A stretch of DNA of 61,821 bases from Soonwooa sp. (GTDB lineage Bacteria; Bacteroidota; Bacteroidia; Flavobacteriales; Weeksellaceae): the NCBI RefSeq assembly GCF_030151385.1, contig NZ_JASLDS010000058.1, positions 1 through 61,821 of the forward strand, given 5' to 3'. Under the pieces are notes generated by a model. The model was not told where the DNA came from. It saw only the letters and a list, made by a program, of their open reading frames with translations, and did not search any database. Every line of letters starts with the position of its first letter. Positions within the stretch are counted from its first letter, which is position 1. The position numbers and the translations under genes are program-made. Shown in pieces: positions 9,276 through 17,638 of this stretch.

Positions 9276-9497
9276 TTAATATTCGTCTTCGTTCCAAAGG
9301 AAGTCTTCGTCAGACGGGTAGTCAGACCATACTTCTTCGATGCTTTCGTAGACTTCTCCTTCGTCTTCGATGGCTTGTAAGTTTTCTACAACTTCCATTG
9401 GCGCACCAGTTCTGATGGCATAGTCGATAAGTTCTGCCTTAGTCATTGGCCAAGGTGCGTCGCTTAGATATGAAGCTAATTCTAAAGTCCAGTACAT
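9276..9497 (-). CDS. DUF2795 domain-containing small protein
   Basis: This is a 73-residue acidic protein of the DUF2795 family, recognisable by the pattern LASYLSDAPWPMTKAELIDYA with conserved Trp-Pro and a following short helix, and a C-terminal acidic tail rich in Asp, Glu and Trp. The function of the family is not established. A good -7 element lies just upstream. secA follows after 115 bases that hold a hairpin. Confidence 0.85.
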   Translation of the reverse strand: MYWTLELASYLSDAPWPMTKAELIDYAIRTGAPMEVVENLQAIEDEGEVYESIEEVWSDYPSDEDFLWNEDEY

Positions 9498-9511
9498 AAT
9501 TTAATTTTTTG

Positions 9512-9519
9512 CAAAAGTA
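9512..9519 (-). promoter_or_regulatory. -7 promoter element for the DUF2795 gene
   Basis: On the minus strand the sequence reads TACTTTTG, matching TAnnTTTG, 14 bases ahead of the ATG at 9497. No -33 element is evident. The 9498-9652 interval holds nothing else recognisable. Confidence 0.5.
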
Positions 9520-9652
9520 AAAAAATAGGTTATATAATATAAATTTTATTCTCTGTTTTCAAAGAATTTTTTAAAAACTTTTAAAATTTCTTTAATTTAA
9601 ATTTAATAAAAAGCTTGCAAACATTGTATTAAACATAGTTTTGCGAGACTTG

Positions 9653-10678
9653 CTATGCTTTTCTCAAAAACCATTCCACAAATTTTTTTATGCCATTTTG
9701 GAAGTTGGTCGTTGGTTTATAGTCAATTATTGTCATAGCTTTTGTGATGTCGGCGTTCGTTTTTGTCACATCGCCTGCTTGCATTGGCAGTTTTTTGAGA
9801 TGTGCTTTTTGTGACATTTCGGATTCGATGGTGGATAGCATTTCGTTGAGGTTAATCACTTCGCTTTCGCCAAGGTTCAGGATTTCATAGACATTGTTAT
9901 TGTTTTCAAGATAGCTAATCGATTTTAAAATACCATCAATAATGTCGTCGATATAAGTGTAATCTCTTGCTGTGCTACCATCACCATAGAATGGAAGCTC
10001 TTTTTCTTCAGAAATTAATTTCGTGAATTTATGAATTGCTAAATCTGGACGTTGTTTCGGACCATAAACCGTGAAGAAACGCAACTGTATCATATCTATA
10101 TTATAAAGATGATGATAAACGTGTCCCATTATTTCACCACATTTCTTGGTTGCTGCATAAGGCGAAATCGGTCTGTCAACATTATCCGTTTCCGAGAATG
10201 GAATTTTTTCATTGTTGCCATAGACGCTTGACGACGAAGCACAAACAAATTTTTTAATGTTATGTTTTTTGCAAAGTTCCCAAAGATTCATGGTGCCACG
10301 GATATTAACCGACTCGTAATCCAAAGGTCTTTCAATCGATGGTCTAACACCAGCTAAGGCTGCAAGGTGAATGACCAAATCAATTTTATGATTGTCAAAG
10401 ATTCTTTCTAACCCCTCGAGGTCGCGAATGTCTTGATAGTAAAGCTGATACTTGTCGCTTTTTGCTAAATTTTCAAGCTTTGCAATATCTTCTTCTTTAT
10501 TGTTAAAATCAAATGCGGCTGAAAGTCCAATACTATCTAGCGTGTTTTCAATCTTGATTTTGTAATCGTAAAAGTCATCAAAATTATCGATGTTAATGAC
10601 AGAATGTCCATTTTTGAGAAGATGTTCGACAAGGTGAGAGCCAATAAAGCCAGAGCCACCTGTAACTAGATATTGCAT
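9653..10678 (-). CDS. NAD-dependent nucleotide-sugar epimerase, UDP-glucuronate 4-epimerase-like
   Basis: This is an extended short-chain dehydrogenase of 341 residues with the NAD-binding GGSGFIGSHL at the N-terminus, the SSSVYG serine, and the catalytic YAATK (YxxxK). The inserted segment after the first strand (INIDNFDDFYD...) and the LRFFTVYGPKQRPDLA motif are characteristic of UDP-glucuronate 4-epimerases rather than UDP-glucose epimerases. That would turn UDP-GlcA, the product of the Ugd at 58342, into UDP-GalA. It stands alone, 10 kb from the polysaccharide locus, with its own promoter element. Substrate assignment is by motif resemblance only. Confidence 0.8.
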   Translation of the reverse strand: MQYLVTGGSGFIGSHLVEHLLKNGHSVINIDNFDDFYDYKIKIENTLDSIGLSAAFDFNNKEEDIAKLENLAKSDKYQLYYQDIRDLEGLERIFDNHKIDLVIHLAALAGVRPSIERPLDYESVNIRGTMNLWELCKKHNIKKFVCASSSSVYGNNEKIPFSETDNVDRPISPYAATKKCGEIMGHVYHHLYNIDMIQLRFFTVYGPKQRPDLAIHKFTKLISEEKELPFYGDGSTARDYTYIDDIIDGILKSISYLENNNNVYEILNLGESEVINLNEMLSTIESEMSQKAHLKKLPMQAGDVTKTNADITKAMTIIDYKPTTNFQNGIKKFVEWFLRKA

Positions 10679-10698
10679 AATTGTGTTTTCTTGTTTCG

Positions 10699-10706
10699 CA
10701 AATGTA
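10699..10706 (-). promoter_or_regulatory. -7 promoter element for the epimerase gene
   Basis: The minus strand reads TACATTTG (TAnnTTTG consensus) 20 bases ahead of the ATG at 10678. No clear -33 box is visible. Confidence 0.45.
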
Positions 10707-10820
10707 ATAAAATAAAGAGATTTTTGGTAAAAAGCTTTTGTAACAAGTCCAATATTTTGATTAATTATTGTATTGTTTCTAAATTCTGAAAAGACTAATT
10801 TTATAGTCTAAATTTTTGCA

Positions 10821-11615
10821 ATGATATTTTCTGGACAAATTCTTAAAATGAGTTCTCAGTTGGCAGAACCAATTCAATATTTTCTTAACCTAAATGATGA
10901 TTTGATTTCGATGAATCAAATTTTTGGTAAAGAACTTCGTATAAAGCATATTGGCTACCAATGTGTGAATTGCGGCAGTGACGAGAAAATCTACAGAATG
11001 GGTTTTTGTAAGAAATGCTTTTTCGAAAGTCCGTACGCGAGCGATACAATTATTCGTCCAGAGTTGTCAACAGCGCATCTTGGTGTTGCAGAACGCGATT
11101 TGGAGGTTGAAAAATCGATTCAATTGGTGCCGCATGTTGTATATCTTTCCTATACTGGTGATGTTAAAGTGGGCGTAACGCGAGAGACGCAAGTGCCAAC
11201 ACGTTGGATTGACCAAGGTGCTACTTTTGCTTTGCCAATTGCGAGAACCGAAAACCGTTATGAAGCGGGAATGATTGAGGTTGCGTTAAAAGAACATATC
11301 GCAGACAAAACCAACTACAAAAAAATGTTGATGTCAGAGGTAACCGATGATCTGGATTTAAAAGAGTTCCGTGATAAAATTTCAGAGTTTTTCCCAAATG
11401 ATTTTAAACAATTTGCTAGTGCTGACGAAGAAACTGTCAAATTAGATTATCCTTATACGCCGTCTGGAAAGGTGAATGTTTTTACATTAGATAAGCAACC
11501 AGAATTTACTGGAGTCCTTAAAGGCATCAAAGGTCAATATCTACAATTCGAAGGGGATTACTTCATAAATGTTCGTGGGCACGAAGGTTATGTCATCGAA
11601 CTTGAAATTAAATAA
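10821..11615 (+). CDS. DUF2797 domain-containing protein
   Basis: The 264-residue protein belongs to the DUF2797 family, whose function is unknown. It has a zinc-ribbon-like pair CVNCGSDEKIYRMGFCKKCF near residues 49-68, followed by the conserved PHVVYLSYTGDVKVGVTRETQVPTRWIDQGA block. That block resembles a GIY-YIG-like start (VVYLS...KVGVT) and may mean a distant nuclease-like fold; this is speculation. The alternative start at 10848 would drop the GQILK segment, which I believe is conserved, so the longer form is kept. It ends at a shared terminator. Confidence 0.85.
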   Translation: MIFSGQILKMSSQLAEPIQYFLNLNDDLISMNQIFGKELRIKHIGYQCVNCGSDEKIYRMGFCKKCFFESPYASDTIIRPELSTAHLGVAERDLEVEKSIQLVPHVVYLSYTGDVKVGVTRETQVPTRWIDQGATFALPIARTENRYEAGMIEVALKEHIADKTNYKKMLMSEVTDDLDLKEFRDKISEFFPNDFKQFASADEETVKLDYPYTPSGKVNVFTLDKQPEFTGVLKGIKGQYLQFEGDYFINVRGHEGYVIELEIK

Positions 11616-11649
11616 AAAAATGGCGCTCCAATTGTTGAGCGCCATTTTT
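11616..11649. terminator. Bidirectional terminator
   Basis: A 13-pair stem (11616-11628 with 11637-11649), including A and T runs at its base and a GC-rich core, closes the DUF2797 gene on the plus strand. It overlaps the stop codon of the converging gene at 11648. Confidence 0.85.
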
Positions 11650-11998
11650 ATTTTGTCAGTCTAAACTGCGAATTGTCATCCGATGGAATAGCTTTTAGAA
11701 AATCATCGAATTCAGGACCGTCGTAATTGCTTTCTGCGCCGTAAGCTTCAATCAGGTAAGATATTTCTCCATCTTTATCTTTCATAACGTATAAGGCTGC
11801 GCTATCAGACGGATTGCTTTCACCTTCGAATCTGTAAGCACGAATAATTAGTAAATCAGTTGGATTGCTATAGATTTTTCCTGCGCCTTGTAGCTCAAAC
11901 ACTTTATCTTCATTCATCCGAACTTCCTTGTTTATCCCATTTTGGGCAAGTTGGGTCATTAGTTCGCTAAGCGTTGTCATTGGATAATCAAATGTCAT
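11648..11998 (-). CDS. Small conserved Bacteroidota protein of unknown function
   Basis: From the ATG at 11998 the product is 116 residues, starting MTFDYPMTTLSELM. The frame continues to an ATG at 12043, but the added residues are aromatic and atypical, and that start sits beside the terminator of the upstream gene. I recall short Bacteroidota proteins of this look being labelled as phosphoribosylpyrophosphate synthetase, but it lacks the PRPP-binding loop, so that label would be wrong. The sequence alternates strands and acidic loops and has no signal peptide or membrane segment. Function is unknown. Confidence 0.65.
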   Translation of the reverse strand: MTFDYPMTTLSELMTQLAQNGINKEVRMNEDKVFELQGAGKIYSNPTDLLIIRAYRFEGESNPSDSAALYVMKDKDGEISYLIEAYGAESNYDGPEFDDFLKAIPSDDNSQFRLTK

Positions 11999-12049
11999 AA
12001 TATTAGGATTTTGGTTATAAAAGTAAAAGCAAAAATTATGCAATAAAAA

Positions 12050-12080
12050 AACCTCGCTTCAGAAATTCTGAAACAAGGTT
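12050..12080 (-). terminator. Terminator of the small repeat protein gene
   Basis: Two 14-base arms (12050-12063 and 12067-12080) pair across a three-base loop. In the minus-strand RNA the two imperfect positions become U-G pairs, whereas in the plus-strand RNA they are C-A mismatches, so the structure is built for the minus strand. A run of seven T follows it there. Confidence 0.8.
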
Positions 12081-12107
12081 CACGCTAAAAATAAAAGTTA
12101 TGAAAAA

Positions 12108-12395
12108 TTATTTGTTTTCTTTGTAACGCTTATCTGGCGTACCATCTTTCTTAAGATGCTGATTTTGCTTATAACGCTTATCAGGTGTACCGTCTTTTTT
12201 AAGCTTTACAGAGGTTGTTTTAGTATCTGTCACAACAGTTTTACCTGCTGGAGATTTAACTTCTTTAACTTCTGTTGTTTTAACTGTTGCAACAGGTTTA
12301 ACAGGAGTTGTTTTAGTTGTCGAAGGTTGAGTGCTTTGTGCGCTTGCTAAGCCTAAACCTAAACTTAATGCTAATGCTGCTAATATTCTTTTCAT
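12108..12395 (-). CDS. Small secreted basic protein with KKDGTPDKRYK repeats
   Basis: The 95-residue product has a signal peptide (MKRILAALALSLGLGLASAQ), then a Thr/Val/Lys-rich low-complexity stretch, then two exact copies of LKKDGTPDKRYK separated by four residues (QNQH) and ending ENK. The mature protein would be strongly basic and probably disordered and exported to the periplasm or beyond. I have seen similar GTPDKRY tails in flavobacterial proteins, but no function is known. It is monocistronic, with a terminator directly after it. Confidence 0.75.
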   Translation of the reverse strand: MKRILAALALSLGLGLASAQSTQPSTTKTTPVKPVATVKTTEVKEVKSPAGKTVVTDTKTTSVKLKKDGTPDKRYKQNQHLKKDGTPDKRYKENK

Positions 12396-12698
12396 TTTTA
12401 ATTACGTTGTGAATTCTTTGGTAAATGTATAGCAAAATTTCAATTGCTAATATCATTGTTTTATTTTTAACTATAAATTATTAAAGATTAAAAAAAAATT
12501 AAAAGAATTTATTAATTGAAATAAGCTTTGTTAGTGGTTTTGTCGCTACTATCGCTCGTTCAAAAATGAATAATATTAAGTTTTTACTGTATATAGGCTT
12601 TGAAGACTTAAAAATATCAGAATTCTTATCTTTGCAATATTAAATACGATTCCGGAAAATATTCGGCGTCGTTATGTCATTTATAGACTATATATTTT
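12396..12698. other. AT-rich intergenic region upstream of mfd
   Basis: This 303-base gap lies between divergent genes. It has long A and T runs and no open frame worth calling. The only motif I can support is the mfd -7 element at 12627. A TACATTTA sequence on the minus strand near 12421-12428 is one base off a -7 element and could serve the small repeat protein gene. Confidence 0.5.
12627..12634 (+). promoter_or_regulatory. -7 promoter element for mfd
   Basis: TATCTTTG matches TAnnTTTG. A TTTG at 12599-12602 is the nearest -33 candidate, but the 24-base spacing is longer than the usual 19-20. It implies a leader of about 60 bases before the mfd ATG at 12699. Confidence 0.5.
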
Positions 12699-15600
12699 AT
12701 GTCACTAAAAACCATTCAACAATATCTGCTTCCAGACCTTTTAAAAAATGAATTTGGTAGATCCATTTTCGAAGCTTTGGAGCAGCATCAACATATTTCG
12801 GTTAAAGGTTCGGCAGGTTCGTCTGCTTCTATTTTTGCTGCGGAATTGTTCGTTACTCAGAAGAGAAATATTCTTTTTGTGTTTAATGATAAAGAAGAAG
12901 CACTTTATGCTAACGCGGAAATTGAAGACTTGGTTGGTAAGGAAAATGTTCTGTATTTTCCTGCAACGCATCTTGATCCTTATCAAATAGAAAAAACGCA
13001 AAATGCCAATCTTGTACTTCGAACAGAGGTTCTTAATAAATTGAATTCCAGTAAAAAAGCTAAAATAATTGTGGCTTATGCTGGAGCGCTTTCGGAGAAG
13101 GTTTTGAAGAAGGAAGATTTCAAAGCGATTTCGCATCATATTAAAGTTGGAGATCAATTGGATTTTGACTTTGTCGATGAGTTATTAAATCATTACCAAT
13201 TCAACCAAACGGATTTTGTGTCCGAGCCGGGTGAGTTTTCTGTTCGTGGTGGTATTGTCGATGTTTTCTCTTTTGCCAACGAAAAACCTTTCAGAATTAC
13301 ATTCTTTGGAAACGAAGTTGAAAGTATTAAAACTTTTGATATCGAAACGCAACTTTCTGTGGATAAAGTGACAGATTTTCAGTTGGTTTCGAATATGAAT
13401 TATAGCGTTACTGGAAGTAAGGTTTCGTTGTTTGACTTGTTGCCAAAAGATTGTTTTGTCTTGGCAAAGAACGCTTTTATGTCATTAATTCAGGTTAAGA
13501 ATTTTTACGAAAAAGCGGAAGAAAAATTTGAAAGCCTCAATAAAGATATCAAACATCAAACGCCTAAAGAACTTTTTGTATCTCAAGAAGATTTTTCTAA
13601 AGCTTTGTCAACGAGGACTTTGGTGGATTTTACTTTAGATACACTTAAAGTGGATGATTTTAAATTTCATCAAGTTGATGCTTTCCAAACACAGCAGCCA
13701 TCTTTCCATAAAAATTTTGAACTTCTGATTGAAGATTTAATGGAGAAACAAGCAGAAGGTTATGACACTTGGATTTCTTTTTCAACAGAAAAACAAAAAG
13801 AAAGACTCGAATCTATTTTTGAAGAACTGGAAAAAGAAGTGCCTTACAAAGGTTTTCTATCAGAGCTTCACGAAGGTTTTGTCGATAGCAAAAATAAAAT
13901 TTCGGTTTACACAGATCATCAGATTTTTGATCGTTACCAACGCTTTAAAGCAAAGAATTCATTCGCTAAAAGTGAACAACTGACACTCAAGGATTTAACA
14001 TCATTAAAAATTGGTGATTATATTACCCATATCGACCATGGAATTGGAAAGTTTATGGGTTTGGTAAAAATAACTAATGATGGAAAAGTACAAGAGTGTT
14101 TTAAGCTAAGTTATAAAAATGGCGACTTACTTTATGTGAGTATTCATTCACTACATAAAATTTCAAAATACAATGGTCCAGATGGTCGTGAGATTGTTTT
14201 AAGCAAATTAGGTTCTCCAGCTTGGAAGTCCTTAAAACAGAAAACCAAGGCTAAAGTTAAACAGATTGCCTTTGATTTAATTAGACTTTATGCGCAACGG
14301 AAAATGGCGCGCGGTTTTGCCTTTTCGCCAGATTCTTATTTGCAGAATGAATTGGAAGCAAGTTTCTTATACGAAGATACACCAGATCAAGAAAAGGCAA
14401 CGATTGATGTGAAACATGATATGGAAGCTGAAACCGTGATGGATCGCTTAATTTGTGGAGATGTTGGATTTGGAAAAACGGAGGTTGCAATCCGTGCAGC
14501 CTTTAAGGCAGCAACTGATGGGAAGCAAGTTGCGATTTTGGTACCGACAACAATTTTGGCATTTCAGCATTATCGAAGCTTTAAAGAAAGACTTAAAGAC
14601 TTTCCTGTTAACGTGTCGTATCTCAACAGGTTCCGAACTGCAAAACAAAAGGCGGAAACTATCCAAGGACTTGAAGAGGGTAAAGTTGACATTGTTATTG
14701 GCACGCACCAATTGGTTGGAAAAAATGTTAAGTTTAAAGATCTTGGACTTTTAATTATTGATGAAGAGCACAAGTTCGGGGTTTCTGTAAAGGATAAACT
14801 TAAAACCCTTAAAAACGATATCGATACTTTGACTTTGACAGCGACGCCCATTCCGAGGACTTTGCAGTTTTCGTTGATGGCAGCTCGAGATTTGTCTGTT
14901 ATTAAAACACCACCGCCCAATCGTCAACCAGTTGATACGCAATTAATTGGTTTTGATGAAGAGTTAATTCGTGATGCCGTTTCTTACGAGCTGCAACGTG
15001 ATGGACAAGTATATTTCATTAATAATAGAATTGAAAACCTTAAAGATATTGCGGGACTTATCCAAAGATTGGTTCCAGACGCTCGTGTGATTACTGGTCA
15101 TGGACAAATGGATGGCAAAAAACTTGAAGAAAATGTCCTCGACTTTATGGAAGGTAAATATGATGTTTTGGTATCGACAACCATCGTGGAAAGTGGAGTA
15201 GACGTTCCGAATGCGAATACGATTTTCATTAATGATGCACACCGCTTTGGGATGGCGGATTTGCACCAAATGCGTGGCCGTGTTGGTCGTAGTAACCGAA
15301 AAGCCTTTTGTTATTTATTAACGCCGCCGATGGATATGATGACTTCTGATGCTAGAAAACGTCTTGAAGCTATTGAGCAGTTTTCGGATTTGGGAAGTGG
15401 ATTCCAGATTGCGATGAAGGATTTGGAAATTCGTGGTGCTGGAGATTTGTTAGGCGGAGAGCAAAGCGGTTTCATCAACGAAATGGGTTTTGAGGCTTAT
15501 CAGAAAATTATGCAAGAAGCTTTGGAGGAATTAAAAGATGATGAAGAGTTTGAGAAATTGTTTGACAATGAAGAAGAACGTCAAAAACTAATTAAATCTA

Positions 15601-16067
15601 CTAAAGAAGTTAATATTGAAACCGATTTGGATTTGATGTTGCCAGACGATTACGTATCGAGTACCGAAGAGCGACTTTTGCTGTATCAAAAATTGGCGGA
15701 CATCGACAACGAAAAAGATTTGGTGAAATTCGAGCACGAGCTGGTTGATAGATTTGGTGCATTACCAAAAGAAGCGATTAATTTATTAAAAAGTGTTAGC
15801 CTAAAATGGTTGGCTGCAGATATTGGTTTTGATAAGATTGTTATGAAAAATCGTGTATTCTTAGGTTATTTCCCAAGCAATCCTCAAGATAAGTTTTATC
15901 AAACGGATAAGTTTAAAAAAGTTATTTCGTATCTGCAACTTAATCCGGCAGAAGCTCAACTTAAGGAAAAAGCTGGTAAGGAAGGAAGCCAGTTAATGAT
16001 GCGTATTGACAATATTAATGATGTGGATGCCGTTAATATTTTATTGCAGAAGATATTGGCTAGTTGA
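12699..16067 (+). CDS. mfd: Transcription-repair coupling factor Mfd
   Basis: Mfd removes RNA polymerase stalled at DNA lesions and recruits UvrA. The 1122-residue protein shows the expected order: a UvrB-like N-terminal module with the damage-region motif SEPGEFSVRGGIVDVF, the RNA-polymerase-interacting domain around LTSLKIGDYITHIDHGIGKFMG, then the RecG-like translocase with GDVGFGKTE (Walker A, about residue 586), IDEEHKFG (Walker B), TATPIPRTL, and QMRGRVGRSNRKAFCYLL. The C-terminal TRCF domain follows. The length is normal for the phylum. Confidence 0.97.
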   Translation: MSLKTIQQYLLPDLLKNEFGRSIFEALEQHQHISVKGSAGSSASIFAAELFVTQKRNILFVFNDKEEALYANAEIEDLVGKENVLYFPATHLDPYQIEKTQNANLVLRTEVLNKLNSSKKAKIIVAYAGALSEKVLKKEDFKAISHHIKVGDQLDFDFVDELLNHYQFNQTDFVSEPGEFSVRGGIVDVFSFANEKPFRITFFGNEVESIKTFDIETQLSVDKVTDFQLVSNMNYSVTGSKVSLFDLLPKDCFVLAKNAFMSLIQVKNFYEKAEEKFESLNKDIKHQTPKELFVSQEDFSKALSTRTLVDFTLDTLKVDDFKFHQVDAFQTQQPSFHKNFELLIEDLMEKQAEGYDTWISFSTEKQKERLESIFEELEKEVPYKGFLSELHEGFVDSKNKISVYTDHQIFDRYQRFKAKNSFAKSEQLTLKDLTSLKIGDYITHIDHGIGKFMGLVKITNDGKVQECFKLSYKNGDLLYVSIHSLHKISKYNGPDGREIVLSKLGSPAWKSLKQKTKAKVKQIAFDLIRLYAQRKMARGFAFSPDSYLQNELEASFLYEDTPDQEKATIDVKHDMEAETVMDRLICGDVGFGKTEVAIRAAFKAATDGKQVAILVPTTILAFQHYRSFKERLKDFPVNVSYLNRFRTAKQKAETIQGLEEGKVDIVIGTHQLVGKNVKFKDLGLLIIDEEHKFGVSVKDKLKTLKNDIDTLTLTATPIPRTLQFSLMAARDLSVIKTPPPNRQPVDTQLIGFDEELIRDAVSYELQRDGQVYFINNRIENLKDIAGLIQRLVPDARVITGHGQMDGKKLEENVLDFMEGKYDVLVSTTIVESGVDVPNANTIFINDAHRFGMADLHQMRGRVGRSNRKAFCYLLTPPMDMMTSDARKRLEAIEQFSDLGSGFQIAMKDLEIRGAGDLLGGEQSGFINEMGFEAYQKIMQEALEELKDDEEFEKLFDNEEERQKLIKSTKEVNIETDLDLMLPDDYVSSTEERLLLYQKLADIDNEKDLVKFEHELVDRFGALPKEAINLLKSVSLKWLAADIGFDKIVMKNRVFLGYFPSNPQDKFYQTDKFKKVISYLQLNPAEAQLKEKAGKEGSQLMMRIDNINDVDAVNILLQKILAS

Positions 16068-16084
16068 GATTAATAGAAATATAG

Positions 16085-16092
16085 TATTTTTG
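16085..16092 (+). promoter_or_regulatory. Promoter for the lipoprotein-pth pair
   Basis: TATTTTTG (-7) is preceded by TTG at 16064-16066 with an 18-base spacer. A transcript would start near 16099, just before the ATG at 16107. The -33 lies at the very end of mfd. Confidence 0.45.
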
Positions 16093-16106
16093 TAAAAATT
16101 AGAAAG

Positions 16107-16958
16107 ATGAAATTAGGTTTCAAAACTTTATTTATAGTTGGTGTCGCAGGCTTGTTATCGGCTTGTGATTCGACAACAGACAGAAATGGCGATCCGTTAA
16201 TAGGGATGGATTATGGTGGTGTTATAATTAAAGATGCTAAAAAAATTAAGAAAATCGTTGAAACGGATTCTGAGGGCATAACCATGACAACTACCTATAC
16301 TTATGATAAAGATGATCTAGCTACGGTTGTTGCAAAGTCAACAGATGGTGATGAAGCGACATATACCTTATCTTATACTGATGGTGTATTAGATAAAGTG
16401 ACTGTTGATGAGATTAAGGATGCAGAACCTCTTACTACAGTTTTTAATTTGTTGTATGTTTCTGGAGGGAAGCAACTTCTTAGTGCAAATGGTACCGCAA
16501 CTTCTAGCGGAACAGAAATTCATACAGTAACAACTAATTATAATTACTCTGGTTCCAAAGTATCTAAAGTATCAACCGTATATAATACTTCAGCAATGGA
16601 GATCGGACGTGTTGATACAAACATCGGATATTCTGGTGATAATGTTAGTACTTTTGATATTAGTACAAGCATGTTTGGCACTGCACCGATAATTGTAAAT
16701 TCTGAATTATCTGGATATGATGACAGTAGAAAGAATCCTTACGCGGCTTTTCCAGATGCGTTTAAGGCTTTCTCAATTAATTATATGTTAGGATCTGCTC
16801 CGATGGTTGTAATGTCTAAATCGGTAAATAAATATTTGAAGGTAAATGCGATGGGGCAAACAATCGGAATTAATAGCGTTTACAAATATGGAGGAGACGG
16901 TTATCCTATTAGTGGGTCAAATGATCAAGGAGGAAAAATTACTTTCGAATACTATTAA
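16107..16958 (+). CDS. Hypothetical lipoprotein
   Basis: The 283-residue protein has a type II signal sequence with lipobox LLSAC (Cys near residue 20) followed by DSTTD, so it is probably a lipoprotein. The mature part carries short tandem-like segments such as TTYTYDKDDLATVVAK, TYTLSYTDGVLDKVTV, TTNYNYSGSKVSKVST and NIGYSGDNVSTFDI, a YD-repeat-like pattern of beta hairpins often found in Bacteroidota surface lipoproteins. Function is not known. It ends three bases before pth and is probably cotranscribed with it. Confidence 0.75.
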   Translation: MKLGFKTLFIVGVAGLLSACDSTTDRNGDPLIGMDYGGVIIKDAKKIKKIVETDSEGITMTTTYTYDKDDLATVVAKSTDGDEATYTLSYTDGVLDKVTVDEIKDAEPLTTVFNLLYVSGGKQLLSANGTATSSGTEIHTVTTNYNYSGSKVSKVSTVYNTSAMEIGRVDTNIGYSGDNVSTFDISTSMFGTAPIIVNSELSGYDDSRKNPYAAFPDAFKAFSINYMLGSAPMVVMSKSVNKYLKVNAMGQTIGINSVYKYGGDGYPISGSNDQGGKITFEYY

Positions 16959-16961
16959 ACT

Positions 16962-17525
16962 ATGAAATATCTTATTGTTGGCTTAGGCAACAAAGGTGAC
17001 GAATATACTGAAACCCGGCATAATGTCGGGTTTAAAGTTGCTGAAAAAATCGCTGAAAAAATTGAAGCGCCTTTTAAATCTAGTAACTTTGGATTGTTGG
17101 CGGAAGGCAAGCACAAAGGCAGAAAAGTTTTTGTTCTAAAACCAGATACTTACATGAATCTTAGCGGAAATGCGGTTCGATTTTGGATGCAAAAAGAGAA
17201 TATTCCTTTAGAGAATGTTTTGGTGGTTACGGATGATTTAGCTTTACCTTTCGGAACTTTAAGAATGAAAATGAAAGGTGGTGCAGGTGGTCATAATGGA
17301 CTTAGAAATATTGAAGAAGTTTTGAATACCGGAAATTATACAAGACTTCGTTTTGGCATTTCTGCGGAGTTTAAGGATGGACAACAAGTCGATTATGTCC
17401 TTGGAAAGTGGTCTGAAGAGGAAAATGAAAAACTTCCCGAACGATTGGAGAAATTTGCAAATGCTAGTTTGTCGTTTGTCTTTGCTGGAGTTGGTAATAC
17501 CATGACAGCTTTTAATGGAAAATAA
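16962..17525 (+). CDS. pth: Peptidyl-tRNA hydrolase
   Basis: Pth releases tRNA from peptidyl-tRNAs that drop off the ribosome. The 187-residue sequence has the N-terminal VGLGNKGDEYTETRHNVGF with the catalytic His near residue 20, the KPDTYMNLSG motif, VTDDLALPFG and the GGAGGHNGLRNIEE loop, all typical for the bacterial enzyme. It follows the lipoprotein gene by three bases and is closed by a strong terminator. Confidence 0.97.
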   Translation: MKYLIVGLGNKGDEYTETRHNVGFKVAEKIAEKIEAPFKSSNFGLLAEGKHKGRKVFVLKPDTYMNLSGNAVRFWMQKENIPLENVLVVTDDLALPFGTLRMKMKGGAGGHNGLRNIEEVLNTGNYTRLRFGISAEFKDGQQVDYVLGKWSEEENEKLPERLEKFANASLSFVFAGVGNTMTAFNGK

Positions 17526-17530
17526 AATCG

Positions 17531-17559
17531 AAAAGCGAACCAAATTTTGGTTCGCTTTT
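17531..17559 (+). terminator. pth terminator
   Basis: The arms 17531-17544 and 17546-17559 are perfectly complementary. A realistic stem of 11 pairs leaves a seven-base loop, and a T-rich run ends the 3' arm. It lies six bases after the pth stop. Confidence 0.85.
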
Positions 17560-17638
17560 CTTTGATAGAATATTGAAGCTTGTTTGTAAGTTTAAAATAA
17601 AAATTAAACAAGCTGCGGGTGAGAAAAGAGTTTAATAA

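Noticed and set aside
11648..11998. Phosphoribosylpyrophosphate synthetase label for the small protein
   Set aside because: The 116-residue product has no PRPP-binding loop or ATP site and is far too short for that enzyme.
11999..12043. Earlier start for the small protein gene at 12043
   Set aside because: It lies seven bases from the upstream gene's terminator and adds 15 unlikely residues; MTFDYPM is the more natural start.
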